Assembly (NCBI RefSeq): GCF_042686175.1
Contig: NZ_JBHUOR010000044.1
Location: 1 to 64,000, forward strand
DNA from: Kurthia populi
GTDB taxonomy: Bacteria > Bacillota > Bacilli > Bacillales_A > Planococcaceae
Direction: 5' to 3'
Length of the DNA: 64,000 nucleotides
Positions 36,020-44,893 of the stretch are shown piece after piece. Made by a program: the position numbers and the translations under genes. The notes under the pieces were generated by a model, which was given only the letters and a program-made list of their open reading frames with translations, had not been told where the DNA came from and ran no database searches. How positions within the stretch are numbered: position 1 is the first letter of the stretch; every line of letters begins with the position of its first letter.

Positions 36020-36313
36020 TTATTTACGTTTATTACCTTTTGGTTCGCCTTTAATAATCGCTTTTGCTGGTGCCTCTTTTGCTTTTTTCACAATTGTATA
36101 AGCGGTATAGCCACTATCTTTTTCAAATTCGCGGCAATATGTTTTTTCTTCAGACATTGCCGGTACAATTTCTTTGAAGCGACGATACGTTGCAAGAACG
36201 ACCTCGCGCTTTACGCCCGTTTCGTATGCTTTTTCAATTGCTTGGAAAAAAGCGATGACGTCGACGATTTCTTGTGATGACCATTCGAGTGAAAATGGAT
36301 ATGAATATTCCAT
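36020..36313 (-). CDS. yktA: UPF0223 family protein YktA
   Basis: A 97-aa soluble protein. MEYSYPFSLEWSSQEIVDVI and FFQAIEKAYETGV match the UPF0223 family of Bacillales; the C-terminus is basic (KGEPKGNKRK). The start at 36313 has GGTAGGG upstream, and the frame extends further without a ribosome site. Function is unknown. Confidence 0.92.
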   Translation of the reverse strand: MEYSYPFSLEWSSQEIVDVIAFFQAIEKAYETGVKREVVLATYRRFKEIVPAMSEEKTYCREFEKDSGYTAYTIVKKAKEAPAKAIIKGEPKGNKRK

Positions 36314-36356
36314 AAAGTTCCCTACCTTTTTTAACGTTGTACTGCTATTGTACACG

Positions 36357-37034
36357 TTAAAATAGCAACCAAGCAACAAACGGACAAAGAACCGCACCTA
36401 AAATGGCACTCAGCGTCATCGATACCGAGCCAATCGAGAGCGTTTGCTCACCATATTCTGTCAGCTTACTCACCCCAATGCCATGCGAGGCACTCCCCAT
36501 CGATACACCGCGACTAACAGGTGTATCAATGTTAAACAGTCGGTAACAAAGTGGGCCACAAATCGCGCCTACAATGCCGGCCACAATAACGAAAAATACC
36601 GTAAACTGTGGAATGCCACCAATCATCGCACTAATTTGTAGTGCCACTGGTGATGTAATGGATTTTGGTAAATAGCTAAGCATTACCGCATCTTCTAATT
36701 TCATAATCCATGCCATGAGTAGCACTGTCAGCATCCCAGCTAGCATTGCAACGCCTACACAACTTAAAATGATTTTTCGATTTTTCATAATCGTATCCCA
36801 CTGTGTATATAGTGGATAAGCCATCGCGACAACAGCTGGCCCGAGCAGCCAATTAATAAACTTGCCGCCTTCCATATACGTATCATACGGAATATGTGCA
36901 AGTGCGAGCACAACAATTAATACAATCGTCGATGTTAAAATCGGAAATAAAAATGAAATACCTGAACGCTTGTAGAGCCACGTCATCAACATAAAAATAC
37001 CAACTGTCAGTGCAATAAAACTAATCGCGACCAT
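36357..37034 (-). CDS. lrgB: LrgB/CidB family membrane protein
   Basis: A 225-aa protein with about seven membrane helices. SHGIGVSKLTEYGEQTLSIG and ITSPVALQISAMIGG are typical of LrgB. The family works with LrgA/CidA-type holin-like proteins in murein hydrolase control and, in later work, in pyruvate transport. The ATG at 37034 lies 8 nt after GGAGG and overlaps lrgA by 14 bp, so the pair is translationally coupled. Confidence 0.9.
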   Translation of the reverse strand: MVAISFIALTVGIFMLMTWLYKRSGISFLFPILTSTIVLIVVLALAHIPYDTYMEGGKFINWLLGPAVVAMAYPLYTQWDTIMKNRKIILSCVGVAMLAGMLTVLLMAWIMKLEDAVMLSYLPKSITSPVALQISAMIGGIPQFTVFFVIVAGIVGAICGPLCYRLFNIDTPVSRGVSMGSASHGIGVSKLTEYGEQTLSIGSVSMTLSAILGAVLCPFVAWLLF

Positions 37035-37386
37035 GTGCATTCCCCTCCATTTTCCGTGCAAGCTTACCGGTTAATACGAGCGTAATAAGCGTACTAATGG
37101 TCACAATCACAATGAGAATGACACCGTAGCCAGATAACAGCTCTGGATAATTCATAATACCAACTGTTGCCGGGATAAAGAGTAATGTCAAAATCGGCAG
37201 TAAAAAGCCCGCGCCCTCTTTGACAAATTTTACGGGCATAATGCCACTTAGTAAGCACCCTAACAATAAAAGTAAGCCAATGATGCTCCCAGGTAACGGG
37301 ATATGTAGCCACTCGACGAGTACCGTACCAATCCAACAAAATGCATACAGTACAAAAATTTGAATGATGATTTTTAAATATTTCAT
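37021..37386 (-). CDS. lrgA: LrgA/CidA family holin-like protein
   Basis: A 121-aa protein with four membrane helices. HIPLPGSIIGLLLLL and FLLPILTLLFIPATVGIM are the family hallmarks. It forms the membrane partner of the LrgB-type protein encoded next. The ATG at 37386 follows AAGGTGGTGGG. LrgA and CidA cannot be told apart here, since no LytSR or CidR gene is adjacent. Confidence 0.9.
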   Translation of the reverse strand: MKYLKIIIQIFVLYAFCWIGTVLVEWLHIPLPGSIIGLLLLLGCLLSGIMPVKFVKEGAGFLLPILTLLFIPATVGIMNYPELLSGYGVILIVIVTISTLITLVLTGKLARKMEGNAHGRD

Positions 37387-37410
37387 TTTCCCACCACCTT
37401 TTCCAACAAT

Positions 37411-37438
37411 TGTATAATCAAACGATTGCACTCGTCAA
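37411..37438 (-). promoter_or_regulatory. Promoter of the lrgAB-like operon
   Basis: On the minus strand, -35 TTGACG (37433-37438) and -10 TATACA (37411-37416) are separated by 16 bp, about 25 nt before the lrgA start. Good agreement with SigA. Confidence 0.6.
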
Positions 37439-37469
37439 AGGAAAATGAATAACATCTCATTTCAACGTA

Positions 37470-37504
37470 AAAAAAGAGGCTAGGATTTCCCTAACCTCTT
37501 TTTT
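37470..37504 (-). terminator. RND exporter gene terminator
   Basis: AAAAAAGAGGcTAGG pairs with CCTAaCCTCTTTTTT, next to the exporter stop at 37510. Confidence 0.9.
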
Positions 37505-37509
37505 AGAAA

Positions 37510-40500
37510 TTAAATATCTTTGTTTTCGTGTGCACGATCTTTTTTCAGTAATTTAGATAGCAGTTCGTAAACAAGTGGTACGACGATTAATGTTAAGACC
37601 GTCGAACTAATTAAACCACCGATTACCGTAATCCCCATCCCTTTTGAAATAAGACCAGCGCCCTCGCCACCAATTGCTAGTGGCACTAATGCAGCAATCG
37701 TTGCAATGGCTGTCATCAGAATCGGACGTAGACGTGTCGCACCCGCTTCAAGAATCGCTTCTCGTAGTGATAAACCGTCATGTTCCATATGGATAATACG
37801 GTCGACCAGCACGATGGCGTTCGTGACAACGATACCGACGAGCATCAGTACCCCGATTAATGAAGATACACTGATTGTTTCACCAGCAATCCATAATGCG
37901 ACAAGCGCACCGATTACAGTGAATGGTAATGAGAATAAAATCGAGAATGGTGCAAGACCTTCACCAAATGTTACAACAAGTACAAAGTAAACAATCGCAA
38001 TCGCTGCCGCAATCGCAAGACCAAGTTGAGAGAATGTGCTTGCGATGTCTTCTGTGACACCACCAGCATCAATTGTCACACCGTTTGGTACATCGATTTT
38101 ATCGATTTCTTTTTGTACAACTGAGCCAACGCCCGTAATATCTTTATCCGTTACAGTAGCTGTTACTGTCGCGTAATATTTACCGCCGCTACGTGTGATT
38201 TCTGTTTGCGTTTTGTCTTTTTTAACATCGACTACTTCGCTTAGTTTCACTTTTTCACCAGTTGGTGTTGTAATTTTTTCAGCTAATACTTTTTCAAATG
38301 TATCAGGACTTGTTGCCGCTGTTTTCAATTGAACATCGATTGTTTTACCGTCTTCTTTAATCGTTGTTAGTGTCGTTGCCTGCACATTTGGATTGATTGC
38401 CATTGCGATTTGGCCGGTAGTTAAACCAAGCTCATTGGCACGTTTTTGATTTACGACTAATGTTTTTTCATCATACTCTTCAGATAATGACGATTTCACA
38501 TCTTTTAAATCGTTATTTTTTTTCATCACTGCTTCCATGTCTTTAATGACTGGGCGCATGTCCTCGATTGTATTACCGTGGACAGAGTATGATAATTCAC
38601 TATTTGATGAGCCCGTGAAGTTTTGTTCTTTCCATTCACCCGGTACATCAATTGCTTGGATTTTCTTCACTAATGCCGTTTTCTTATCCGCAAAGTTTTC
38701 TGTGTCTGGGTCGTAAATGATGTATACTAAACCACCATTACCGCCGCCACCCATCATTGGGTTTGAGCCACCAATTGATGTTTGAATGGTCTCTACATCT
38801 GGTGCGTCTTTAATAATTTTTTCAGCTTTATCAATGTCTTTAATGACTTGATCGCGCGTTTGACCAGGTTCTGGTGTATACGTCACATAAGCCATTTTTT
38901 GTTCATCATCTGGTAGGAAGCTAAAGCCAACAAGTGGTGCTAGAAATAAGCTACCGACTAATAATGCAATGGCACCAATTGATGTTACCCATTTATGGTC
39001 TAAAATCCATTTTAAAGCACGTTTGTAGCCACGTGCCATTTTGCCATGCTCTTCTTTTTTATGCGCACGTTCAGCAGGCTCTTTATATAGTTCCTTTTTG
39101 AATAGTGAATGCGCAAGTACAGGAACGACGGTAATCGCTACAAGTAATGATGCGAATAACGCAAAGCCCATTGTAAGTGCGAATGGTAAGAATAATTCGC
39201 CGACCATACCGCCTACTAAACCGATTGGTAAGAATACCGCTACCGTTACGATTGTTGACGCTAGAATTGGGCGGAACATTTCAAGTGTTGCCGAACGGAT
39301 TAATGCACGACCACTTAATTTTTCATCTTTTGAATACAGACGACGATAAATATTTTCGACGACGACAATTGAGTCATCAATAACCCGACCGATGGCAACG
39401 GTCATTGCACCAAGCGTCATCATATTTAGCGTAATATCCATCTCTTTTAAGAAGATAACCGCGATTAATAATGACAATGGAATCGAGATAATCGAAATAA
39501 TTGTTGAACGGATGTTACGCAGGAATAGCATAATAATAACTACGGCTGCTAATGCCCCAAATAACGCTTTTTCAAGCATTGTGTTCACTGATTTTTCAAT
39601 TGGGTCCCCTTGGTCTAAGGTAACGTCGATTTTGACATCTGGATTTTCTTTTTCAAATGCTTTTGCTGCGTCTTTCACTTCTTGCACAACATCAACTGTG
39701 TTAGCATCTTGTGCTTTTACGACTTGAACAGCAATCGCATCTTTCCCGTTTGTACGTGAAACCGACTCTACTTCACCGACTAATTCCATTTTCGCAATGT
39801 CTTTTAGTTTTACAGTAGATGGTTTTGCTGCCTCAGCTTGAGCCGCTGCAGCTGCTGCCGCTTGTACTTCCGCACCAGCCGCTTGTTGCGCTTGACCTTG
39901 AGAAGCCGCTTGTGCTGCGCCAGCTTGTGTAGAAGCTGCGCTTTGCTGTACAGGGATTTCTAAGTTTTTCAATTTCTTTAATGTTGTCATTTTACCGTCG
40001 ACAACAACTGATTGCTCTGAATCTTTAAATTCAAACATACCTAGTGGCGCTGTCGTATCCATCGCTTGGATAAATTGCTTCACAGAATCCTCTGTTAAGC
40101 CATTCGCCGCTAATTTTTTGTCATCAAACTCAAGCTCTACTTTCTTCACTTGTTGACCTGATAATGACACCGAAGAAACGCCATCTAATTGTTCCATTTT
40201 TGGCTGTAAATAATCTTCTGCTGTTTTTGTTAATTCGGTAATATCTTGATCTGTTGAGGACACACTAAGTGCCACAACGGGGAATGCATTTAATGATAAA
40301 CGGTCAATCGTTGGACTTTCCGCTGTCTCAGGCAGTTCGACCTTTTCTAATGCTTCCTTGATGTTTTGGCGCGCCTCTTTCATATCCGTACTGTAGTCGA
40401 ATTCTACTTGGATATTCGACATATTTGAATAAGAAGTAGACTGAACTGTTTTCACGCCTTCTAAGTTTGCTACAGCTTTTTCATAGGGGGTCGATATATC

Positions 40501-40686
40501 TTCCTCCACTTGTTCTGGAGTAGCACCCGGATAAACTGTCGCTACCGAAATAATCGGTACCGAAATATCCGGAATCGATTCACTCTTCATATTTAGACCT
40601 GAATAAACGCCTGCACATGCTAGAATAATTGTCATGAGCCATACTGCTAGCTTATTTTTCAGGACAAATTTGACAAAGCCATTCAA
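37510..40686 (-). CDS. RND family efflux transporter (SwrC/AcrB-type)
   Basis: A 1058-aa proton-driven exporter with 12 membrane helices in two halves, each followed by a large extracytoplasmic loop. Helix-4 motif GRVIDDSIVVVENIYRRL carries the paired Asp of the proton relay; GATPEQVEEDISTPYE and TNAIVLVDRI are typical RND. The closest named Bacillus member is SwrC/YerP (surfactin and drug resistance), but the substrate here is unknown. An Ala/Gln-rich insert spans residues 247-289. There is no adjacent membrane-fusion protein. It is transcribed divergently from a TetR regulator with three shared operator-like sites. Confidence 0.93.
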   Translation of the reverse strand: MNGFVKFVLKNKLAVWLMTIILACAGVYSGLNMKSESIPDISVPIISVATVYPGATPEQVEEDISTPYEKAVANLEGVKTVQSTSYSNMSNIQVEFDYSTDMKEARQNIKEALEKVELPETAESPTIDRLSLNAFPVVALSVSSTDQDITELTKTAEDYLQPKMEQLDGVSSVSLSGQQVKKVELEFDDKKLAANGLTEDSVKQFIQAMDTTAPLGMFEFKDSEQSVVVDGKMTTLKKLKNLEIPVQQSAASTQAGAAQAASQGQAQQAAGAEVQAAAAAAAQAEAAKPSTVKLKDIAKMELVGEVESVSRTNGKDAIAVQVVKAQDANTVDVVQEVKDAAKAFEKENPDVKIDVTLDQGDPIEKSVNTMLEKALFGALAAVVIIMLFLRNIRSTIISIISIPLSLLIAVIFLKEMDITLNMMTLGAMTVAIGRVIDDSIVVVENIYRRLYSKDEKLSGRALIRSATLEMFRPILASTIVTVAVFLPIGLVGGMVGELFLPFALTMGFALFASLLVAITVVPVLAHSLFKKELYKEPAERAHKKEEHGKMARGYKRALKWILDHKWVTSIGAIALLVGSLFLAPLVGFSFLPDDEQKMAYVTYTPEPGQTRDQVIKDIDKAEKIIKDAPDVETIQTSIGGSNPMMGGGGNGGLVYIIYDPDTENFADKKTALVKKIQAIDVPGEWKEQNFTGSSNSELSYSVHGNTIEDMRPVIKDMEAVMKKNNDLKDVKSSLSEEYDEKTLVVNQKRANELGLTTGQIAMAINPNVQATTLTTIKEDGKTIDVQLKTAATSPDTFEKVLAEKITTPTGEKVKLSEVVDVKKDKTQTEITRSGGKYYATVTATVTDKDITGVGSVVQKEIDKIDVPNGVTIDAGGVTEDIASTFSQLGLAIAAAIAIVYFVLVVTFGEGLAPFSILFSLPFTVIGALVALWIAGETISVSSLIGVLMLVGIVVTNAIVLVDRIIHMEHDGLSLREAILEAGATRLRPILMTAIATIAALVPLAIGGEGAGLISKGMGITVIGGLISSTVLTLIVVPLVYELLSKLLKKDRAHENKDI

Positions 40687-40713
40687 AGTAAAACACCGCC
40701 TCTTTCACATAAT

Positions 40714-40786
40714 TGACTAAGCGGTCATCATTCATTATAATAATGACCAACTAGTCATTACTTTAATAGTAATGACCGTATAGTCA
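40714..40786. promoter_or_regulatory. Three TGAC-N6-GTCA operators between the RND and tetR genes
   Basis: Three 14-bp inverted repeats at 40714-40727, 40744-40757 and 40773-40786 all read TGAC-N6-GTCA. Their starts are 30 and 29 bp apart, near three helical turns, so they face the same side of DNA. A TATAAT for the exporter lies between the first two, on the minus strand. They are the likely binding sites of the neighbouring TetR protein. Confidence 0.75.
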
Positions 40787-40818
40787 AAAGTCAATTTTAA
40801 AGGGAGGTTGCTACGACC

Positions 40819-41655
40819 ATGTCGAAAAAAGAGCTGATTATCCAAAAATCAAAAGAATTATTCTCGACAAAAGGGATCGAACAAACTTCCATCGAAGATA
40901 TTACAAAAGCTTGTAAAATATCAAAAGGTGCCTTTTATTTATCATTCAAATCAAAGGATGCATTGATGCTTGCGATTGTCGATAGTATTATTCGTGAGGT
41001 CATTGTTCATATCCAACAATTAAATGATGAAGAGATTTCTTCGCATGAACGGCTTGAGCGATACTGTGCTTATAATTTTTCAATATTAGAACAGCATGCC
41101 CCACTTGTTATTATGTATTTACAAAATCAACCTATCTCAAACGATGATTTATTGGCCCATATTTCGCAGTTTGGGCTACAGATTGAAAAATATGTTTTAA
41201 TTTTTTTAGAGGATGCCTATCCGTTCGTACCGAAAGAAAAAGTATATGATTTAGCAATTTATTTAAACGGGCTCATTAAAGGCTTCGGTGAATTTTTCTT
41301 TAATAAGCAAATTCCGTATCAATTTGCTGACGTGGCGTCGCATATTATGCACTGTCTAGATGCTCTAGCACAGGCAGAGCTAGCCGTTTTTGTGAACGCG
41401 GAATTATATGAAAGTAATCGTAAATCCCCCTTCCACTTTAAGCCTGAGGAAATGACGATCATCGAATTAGAAGAAATTGAGCGCTGCCTTGTCTTATATG
41501 ATGACCACCCATTTTATAAGGAGACCTTACTTGTATTAAAAGAGGAATTGCAGCGCGACGAGCCACGTAAAGCTCTGTTAGCAGGCATGACGAATAATTT
41601 AATGCAGGAAAAAGAATTACAATGGCTCGCTACCTTACTTAAGCAAACACTTTAA
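40819..41655 (+). CDS. TetR family regulator of the RND exporter
   Basis: A 278-aa regulator. The N-terminal HTH (about 8-52) has FSTKGIEQTSIEDITKACKI followed by SKGAFYLSFKSKDALM, the TetR recognition-helix pattern. It is longer than typical TetR proteins (about 190-220 aa) by an extra C-terminal ~60 residues, a helical stretch after position 215. It is divergent from the RND gene with three evenly spaced operators between. Local repression of the exporter and itself is the likely role. GGGAGG precedes the ATG. Confidence 0.9.
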   Translation: MSKKELIIQKSKELFSTKGIEQTSIEDITKACKISKGAFYLSFKSKDALMLAIVDSIIREVIVHIQQLNDEEISSHERLERYCAYNFSILEQHAPLVIMYLQNQPISNDDLLAHISQFGLQIEKYVLIFLEDAYPFVPKEKVYDLAIYLNGLIKGFGEFFFNKQIPYQFADVASHIMHCLDALAQAELAVFVNAELYESNRKSPFHFKPEEMTIIELEEIERCLVLYDDHPFYKETLLVLKEELQRDEPRKALLAGMTNNLMQEKELQWLATLLKQTL

Positions 41656-41695
41656 AAAAAGAGAAATCGCGCAATTGCACGATTTCTCTTTTTTA
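41654..41695. terminator. Bidirectional terminator after tetR
   Basis: AAGAGAAATCGcGCAA pairs with TTGCaCGATTTCTCTT with long A- and T-runs, between convergent genes. Confidence 0.9.
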
Positions 41696-41696
41696 G

Positions 41697-41861
41697 TTAA
41701 CTGCGTACTTTTTTAAACACTGTGTACCCAAAACCAACAGCAACAATTAGTAACCAGACTAATAGAATACCTGTGTTTTGGAATTTAGCTGTTAAAAACG
41801 TTACGACCAATGTTACCACCGCAATGATGATAAACATAAGCCATAGTTTGCCTGTATTCAC
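41697..41861 (-). CDS. 54-residue two-helix membrane protein
   Basis: A short reading frame with a GTG start 8 nt after GGAGG. The product begins MNTGKLWLMFIIIAVVTLVV and ends FKKVRS, with two membrane helices (about 5-24 and 30-47) joined by TAKFQNTG. It follows the SDR gene by 11 bp in the same direction, so it is probably the second gene of that operon. I recognise no family. Confidence 0.75.
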   Translation of the reverse strand: MNTGKLWLMFIIIAVVTLVVTFLTAKFQNTGILLVWLLIVAVGFGYTVFKKVRS

Positions 41862-41872
41862 AAAATCTCCTC

Positions 41873-42652
41873 CTATAATGAAGGTGCCTTCCCGCCATCA
41901 ATATTGACGGCGGTACCTGACACGTATGAAGCCGCATCTGAAACGAGGAAGGTAATGACATTTGCTGCCTCTTCCGTTTTTCCAATACGCCCTAAAGGAA
42001 TGTCTTCGCCCATTTTAGCAGAAAATTCGTCCCACGTTAACGATGGATGCGATTGTTTCCAAATTTGTTCGATTTGTGCGCTACGAATGAGCCCAATGCA
42101 CACCGTATTGACACGAATATTATATTTTCCTAAGTCCTTGCTCGCTGCATTGACAAGCGCTTGTCCTGCAGCACGACTCATCGACGTTGGAAGAGAGTTT
42201 GCACCTGGGGTTTTGCCGGCGATAGCGGTGACATTCACAATCGCTCCGCCACGTGTTTTCATATGCGGCAAGGCCATACGCATCGTATAAATGGCAGCGA
42301 ATACTTTTAGTGCGACATCTTGCTCCCAAAGCTCCTCTGACACATCATCAAAAGCCTTTGCGGCCGCGGTACCTGCATTATTAATCAAAATATCGAGCTG
42401 TCCAAAATGCGTTACCGTTTCTGCGACAAAGCGCGCACAATCTGCCTTATTTGTCATATCTGCAACAACGGTAAACACCTCTTGACCTGTTTCATTGAAA
42501 AGATAGCGTTTCGCTTTTTCAAGACCTGCTGCATCGCGCGCACAAATGGCCACGCGTACACCTTCTTGTGATAACTGTAGTGCGGTTTGAAGTCCAATGC
42601 CTTTACTGCCACCTGTAATCATAGCGACCTTACCAGCTAAACCTAGTTGCAT
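41873..42652 (-). CDS. SDR family NAD(P)-dependent oxidoreductase
   Basis: Classical short-chain dehydrogenase of 259 aa. Cofactor motif TGGSKGIGLQTA is at 14-25 (TGxxxGxG), and NNAG lies near residue 92. The usual YxxxK tetrad is altered: the region reads SLPTSMSRAAGQALVNAASKDLG, with Met and Arg where Tyr and Lys are expected (SMSRAAG rather than YSASKAG). A catalytic reductase role is therefore uncertain. It ends VSGTAVNIDGGKAPSL, typical SDR. Next to it is a TetR regulator on the same strand. Confidence 0.85.
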   Translation of the reverse strand: MQLGLAGKVAMITGGSKGIGLQTALQLSQEGVRVAICARDAAGLEKAKRYLFNETGQEVFTVVADMTNKADCARFVAETVTHFGQLDILINNAGTAAAKAFDDVSEELWEQDVALKVFAAIYTMRMALPHMKTRGGAIVNVTAIAGKTPGANSLPTSMSRAAGQALVNAASKDLGKYNIRVNTVCIGLIRSAQIEQIWKQSHPSLTWDEFSAKMGEDIPLGRIGKTEEAANVITFLVSDAASYVSGTAVNIDGGKAPSL

Positions 42653-42736
42653 AACAGTCTCCTCCTTCGTTTCCTATTATTATAGCAAATGAACATGGAG
42701 AAGTTGTGAAGGAACCTTGTAGGAACTACGACGAAA

Positions 42737-43279
42737 TCATGCGGACGGCTGAACAAATGCCCATAATTTTTCAGCAACTTCCTGTGCATAGTCCTCTGCA
42801 CGAACCGTACTACCTATATCCCAGTCTGCATACGCACCATACATACCCCAGCTCAGCACAATGGCATCGAGCTTTTGCCCATGCAGTAAATTGGCAAAAA
42901 TACGCTCTAGTTGGCCCTTCACTTTTTCCTCAATCATTTGTGTAAACGTATTATACCCTCGTCTACAGTGTGTATTCATCGATTCATGAATCTCTACAAT
43001 TGATAAAAACATGCGCTTCATTAAATCCGTACTCAGCTGCTCCTGGCATGTGAAATACGTTTTCATGACGGCACCTGTTTGTTCCGTTAATACACTATCT
43101 AATAGCTCATACTTATCAACAAAATGCGCATAAAACGTCGCGCGATTAATCGTCGCAAGCTCTGTGATATCCTTCACCGAGATTTGGTCAAAATTTTTCA
43201 TTTTAATTAATTGATTAAAAGCATCAATAATGAGCTGGCGTGTACGAATCGCACGTGGGTCGGTTGTTTGCGTTGTCAT
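42737..43279 (-). CDS. TetR/AcrR family regulator
   Basis: A 180-aa regulator with N-terminal HTH ISVKDITELATINRATFYAHF (shown in full as 21 residues; the core is DITELATINRATFYAHF) and YFTCQEQLS in the ligand domain. The C-terminal part is typical of the YsmA/TetR_C_7-like group. The start at 43279 gives 8 nt spacing to AGGA. It is divergent from the pirin gene; palindromes between the two are candidate operators. Confidence 0.85.
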   Translation of the reverse strand: MTTQTTDPRAIRTRQLIIDAFNQLIKMKNFDQISVKDITELATINRATFYAHFVDKYELLDSVLTEQTGAVMKTYFTCQEQLSTDLMKRMFLSIVEIHESMNTHCRRGYNTFTQMIEEKVKGQLERIFANLLHGQKLDAIVLSWGMYGAYADWDIGSTVRAEDYAQEVAEKLWAFVQPSA

Positions 43280-43370
43280 AATCGTCATCCTTTCAGCAAC
43301 AATTTTTCAAAAGTGTTGTGTAAGTGACAAAATTTGGTAATTGTTTATTGTAGCATTTGCCACTTCGCTT

Positions 43371-43415
43371 TATAGTATAACTATACAACAGCTGTTGCTT
43401 ATAAAACAACTGTTT
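43371..43415. promoter_or_regulatory. Palindrome cluster between TetR and pirin genes
   Basis: Three adjoining inverted repeats: TATAGT-ata-ACTATA (43371-43385), the perfect 12-mer CAACAGCTGTTG (43386-43397) and AAACAACTGTTT (43404-43415). The last two share AACA(G/A)CTGTT, 18 bp apart. They sit where a divergent TetR-controlled promoter would be expected. Confidence 0.65.
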
Positions 43416-43440
43416 GAAACATTCAAGGGAGGCAATCACT

Positions 43441-44265
43441 ATGTTACCAATTCATACAATTCAATCCATCACATTACAACGTGGAGACGGCCGTAATTTA
43501 CGCTATGTTTTGCAATTACGCGACCCAATGGACAATGATCCATTCATCATCTTAGCAGATGACAAATTTGCGCATAACACGTTTGCCGATCACCCACATA
43601 AAGGGATGCAAACAGTGACATACGTTTTAGAAGGCAGCTTAACACATTATGATAGTAAAACAGGCGGCGGTGGTAGATTAGCAGAAGGCGACTTCCAAAT
43701 TATGACCGCAGGACGTGGCATTATTCATAATGAAAATCCAGACCCAGGCGAAGAAGTTCGCGTGCTACAACTTTGGGTGAATCTTTCATCTGACAATAAA
43801 AAACAACCAAGTAATTATCAAGACTTACCACATGACAACGCACCCGTAAAAGCAATTGATGGCGGTCAAGTAACGGTCTTTGCTGGTGACGTGGATGGCA
43901 CTACTTCTCCACTTGCGTTATTAACACCTTTTATCTTTGCAGAAGTAAAACTTGAAAAAGGTGCTCGCTACGAGTTCCCTGTTAATGCCGGCTTTAATAC
44001 GTATTTATACGGACTTGATGGTGAATTTAGTATTAACGGCGAAGCATTAAAAGCATTTGATACGGTTCACTTTGATATCACTAAAAATGAGGATGTCATT
44101 GTCATCGAAGCAACAGAAGATGCAACGATTATCGTCTTTAGCGGCGAGCCAATTAAAGAGCCAGTCATCGCCCAAGGTCCATTCGTTATGAACACACAGG
44201 AAGAAATAAATGAAGCATTTGCAAGCTATCGCAACGGGACGTTTTTAGAAGGCGTACCTTACTAG
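43441..44265 (+). CDS. Pirin family protein
   Basis: Bicupin protein of 274 aa. The N-terminal cupin has the metal-binding pattern FADHPHKGMQTVTYVLEG (two His), then EGDFQIMTAGRGIIHNENP (His and Glu). Some bacterial pirins act as quercetin dioxygenases or as regulators of pyruvate dehydrogenase; the role here is not shown. The ATG at 43441 follows GGGAGG. A FrnE-like gene begins 12 bp after its stop, so the two are co-transcribed. Confidence 0.92.
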   Translation: MLPIHTIQSITLQRGDGRNLRYVLQLRDPMDNDPFIILADDKFAHNTFADHPHKGMQTVTYVLEGSLTHYDSKTGGGGRLAEGDFQIMTAGRGIIHNENPDPGEEVRVLQLWVNLSSDNKKQPSNYQDLPHDNAPVKAIDGGQVTVFAGDVDGTTSPLALLTPFIFAEVKLEKGARYEFPVNAGFNTYLYGLDGEFSINGEALKAFDTVHFDITKNEDVIVIEATEDATIIVFSGEPIKEPVIAQGPFVMNTQEEINEAFASYRNGTFLEGVPY

Positions 44266-44277
44266 GAGGAAATGAAA

Positions 44278-44892
44278 ATGAAAATTGAATTTTATGCAGA
44301 TTTTACTTGTCCATTTAGCTATATGGGAAAACGTCGTTTAGATGAGGTCATCGAAGCAAGTGACGAGCCGATTGAGTTTGAATTGAAAGCATTCCAGCTA
44401 ACACCGGAGGCACCAACTGAAAATACGATGCGTACCGTTGATTTATTAGCGAAAAAATTCGGCAAAATACCAGCGGAAACAATGGCAACAACTGCACGCC
44501 TTCGTGACCAAGCCGCTCAGGAATACGGTCTTGAATACAATTACGACACGATGCTTGCACCAAATACGAAAAATGCACATCGCCTTGCAAAACGGAGTGC
44601 ACAGTTCGGCAAAGCACAAGATATGACAGAACGCTTCTTCGCTGCGATTTTCACACGCGGCTTAGATTTAAATAAAGAAAGTGATTTACTACAAATCGTC
44701 GAAGAAGCAGATCTTGATGTCGCTGCTGCAAAAGAGGTCCTTCATTCAGATGCCTATGCACAAGAAGTTGATGCAGACCGCCAAGAAGCTGCACAAAACG
44801 GCATTCACAGTGTGCCGAGCTATGTATTCGACAATAAACTTGTAACAGGTGCTCAACCACTTTCTGTATTCTTACAAGCCATTAAAGCATAA
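44278..44892 (+). CDS. FrnE-like DsbA family oxidoreductase
   Basis: Thioredoxin-fold protein of 204 aa. The N-terminal FYADFTCPFSYMGKRRLDE has a single Cys in CPFS, so there is no CxxC disulfide pair; this matches the FrnE/2-hydroxychromene isomerase-like branch. The C-terminal HSVPSYVFDNKLVTGAQP carries the cis-Pro loop (as VPSYVF). The ATG at 44278 gives 8 nt spacing to GGAGG. It is second in an operon with the pirin gene. Confidence 0.88.
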   Translation: MKIEFYADFTCPFSYMGKRRLDEVIEASDEPIEFELKAFQLTPEAPTENTMRTVDLLAKKFGKIPAETMATTARLRDQAAQEYGLEYNYDTMLAPNTKNAHRLAKRSAQFGKAQDMTERFFAAIFTRGLDLNKESDLLQIVEEADLDVAAAKEVLHSDAYAQEVDADRQEAAQNGIHSVPSYVFDNKLVTGAQPLSVFLQAIKA

Positions 44893-44893
44893 T

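Noticed and set aside
41785..41985. 66-residue frame overlapping the end of the SDR gene
   Set aside because: It overlaps both the SDR gene and the better supported 54-residue membrane protein and has no ribosome site.
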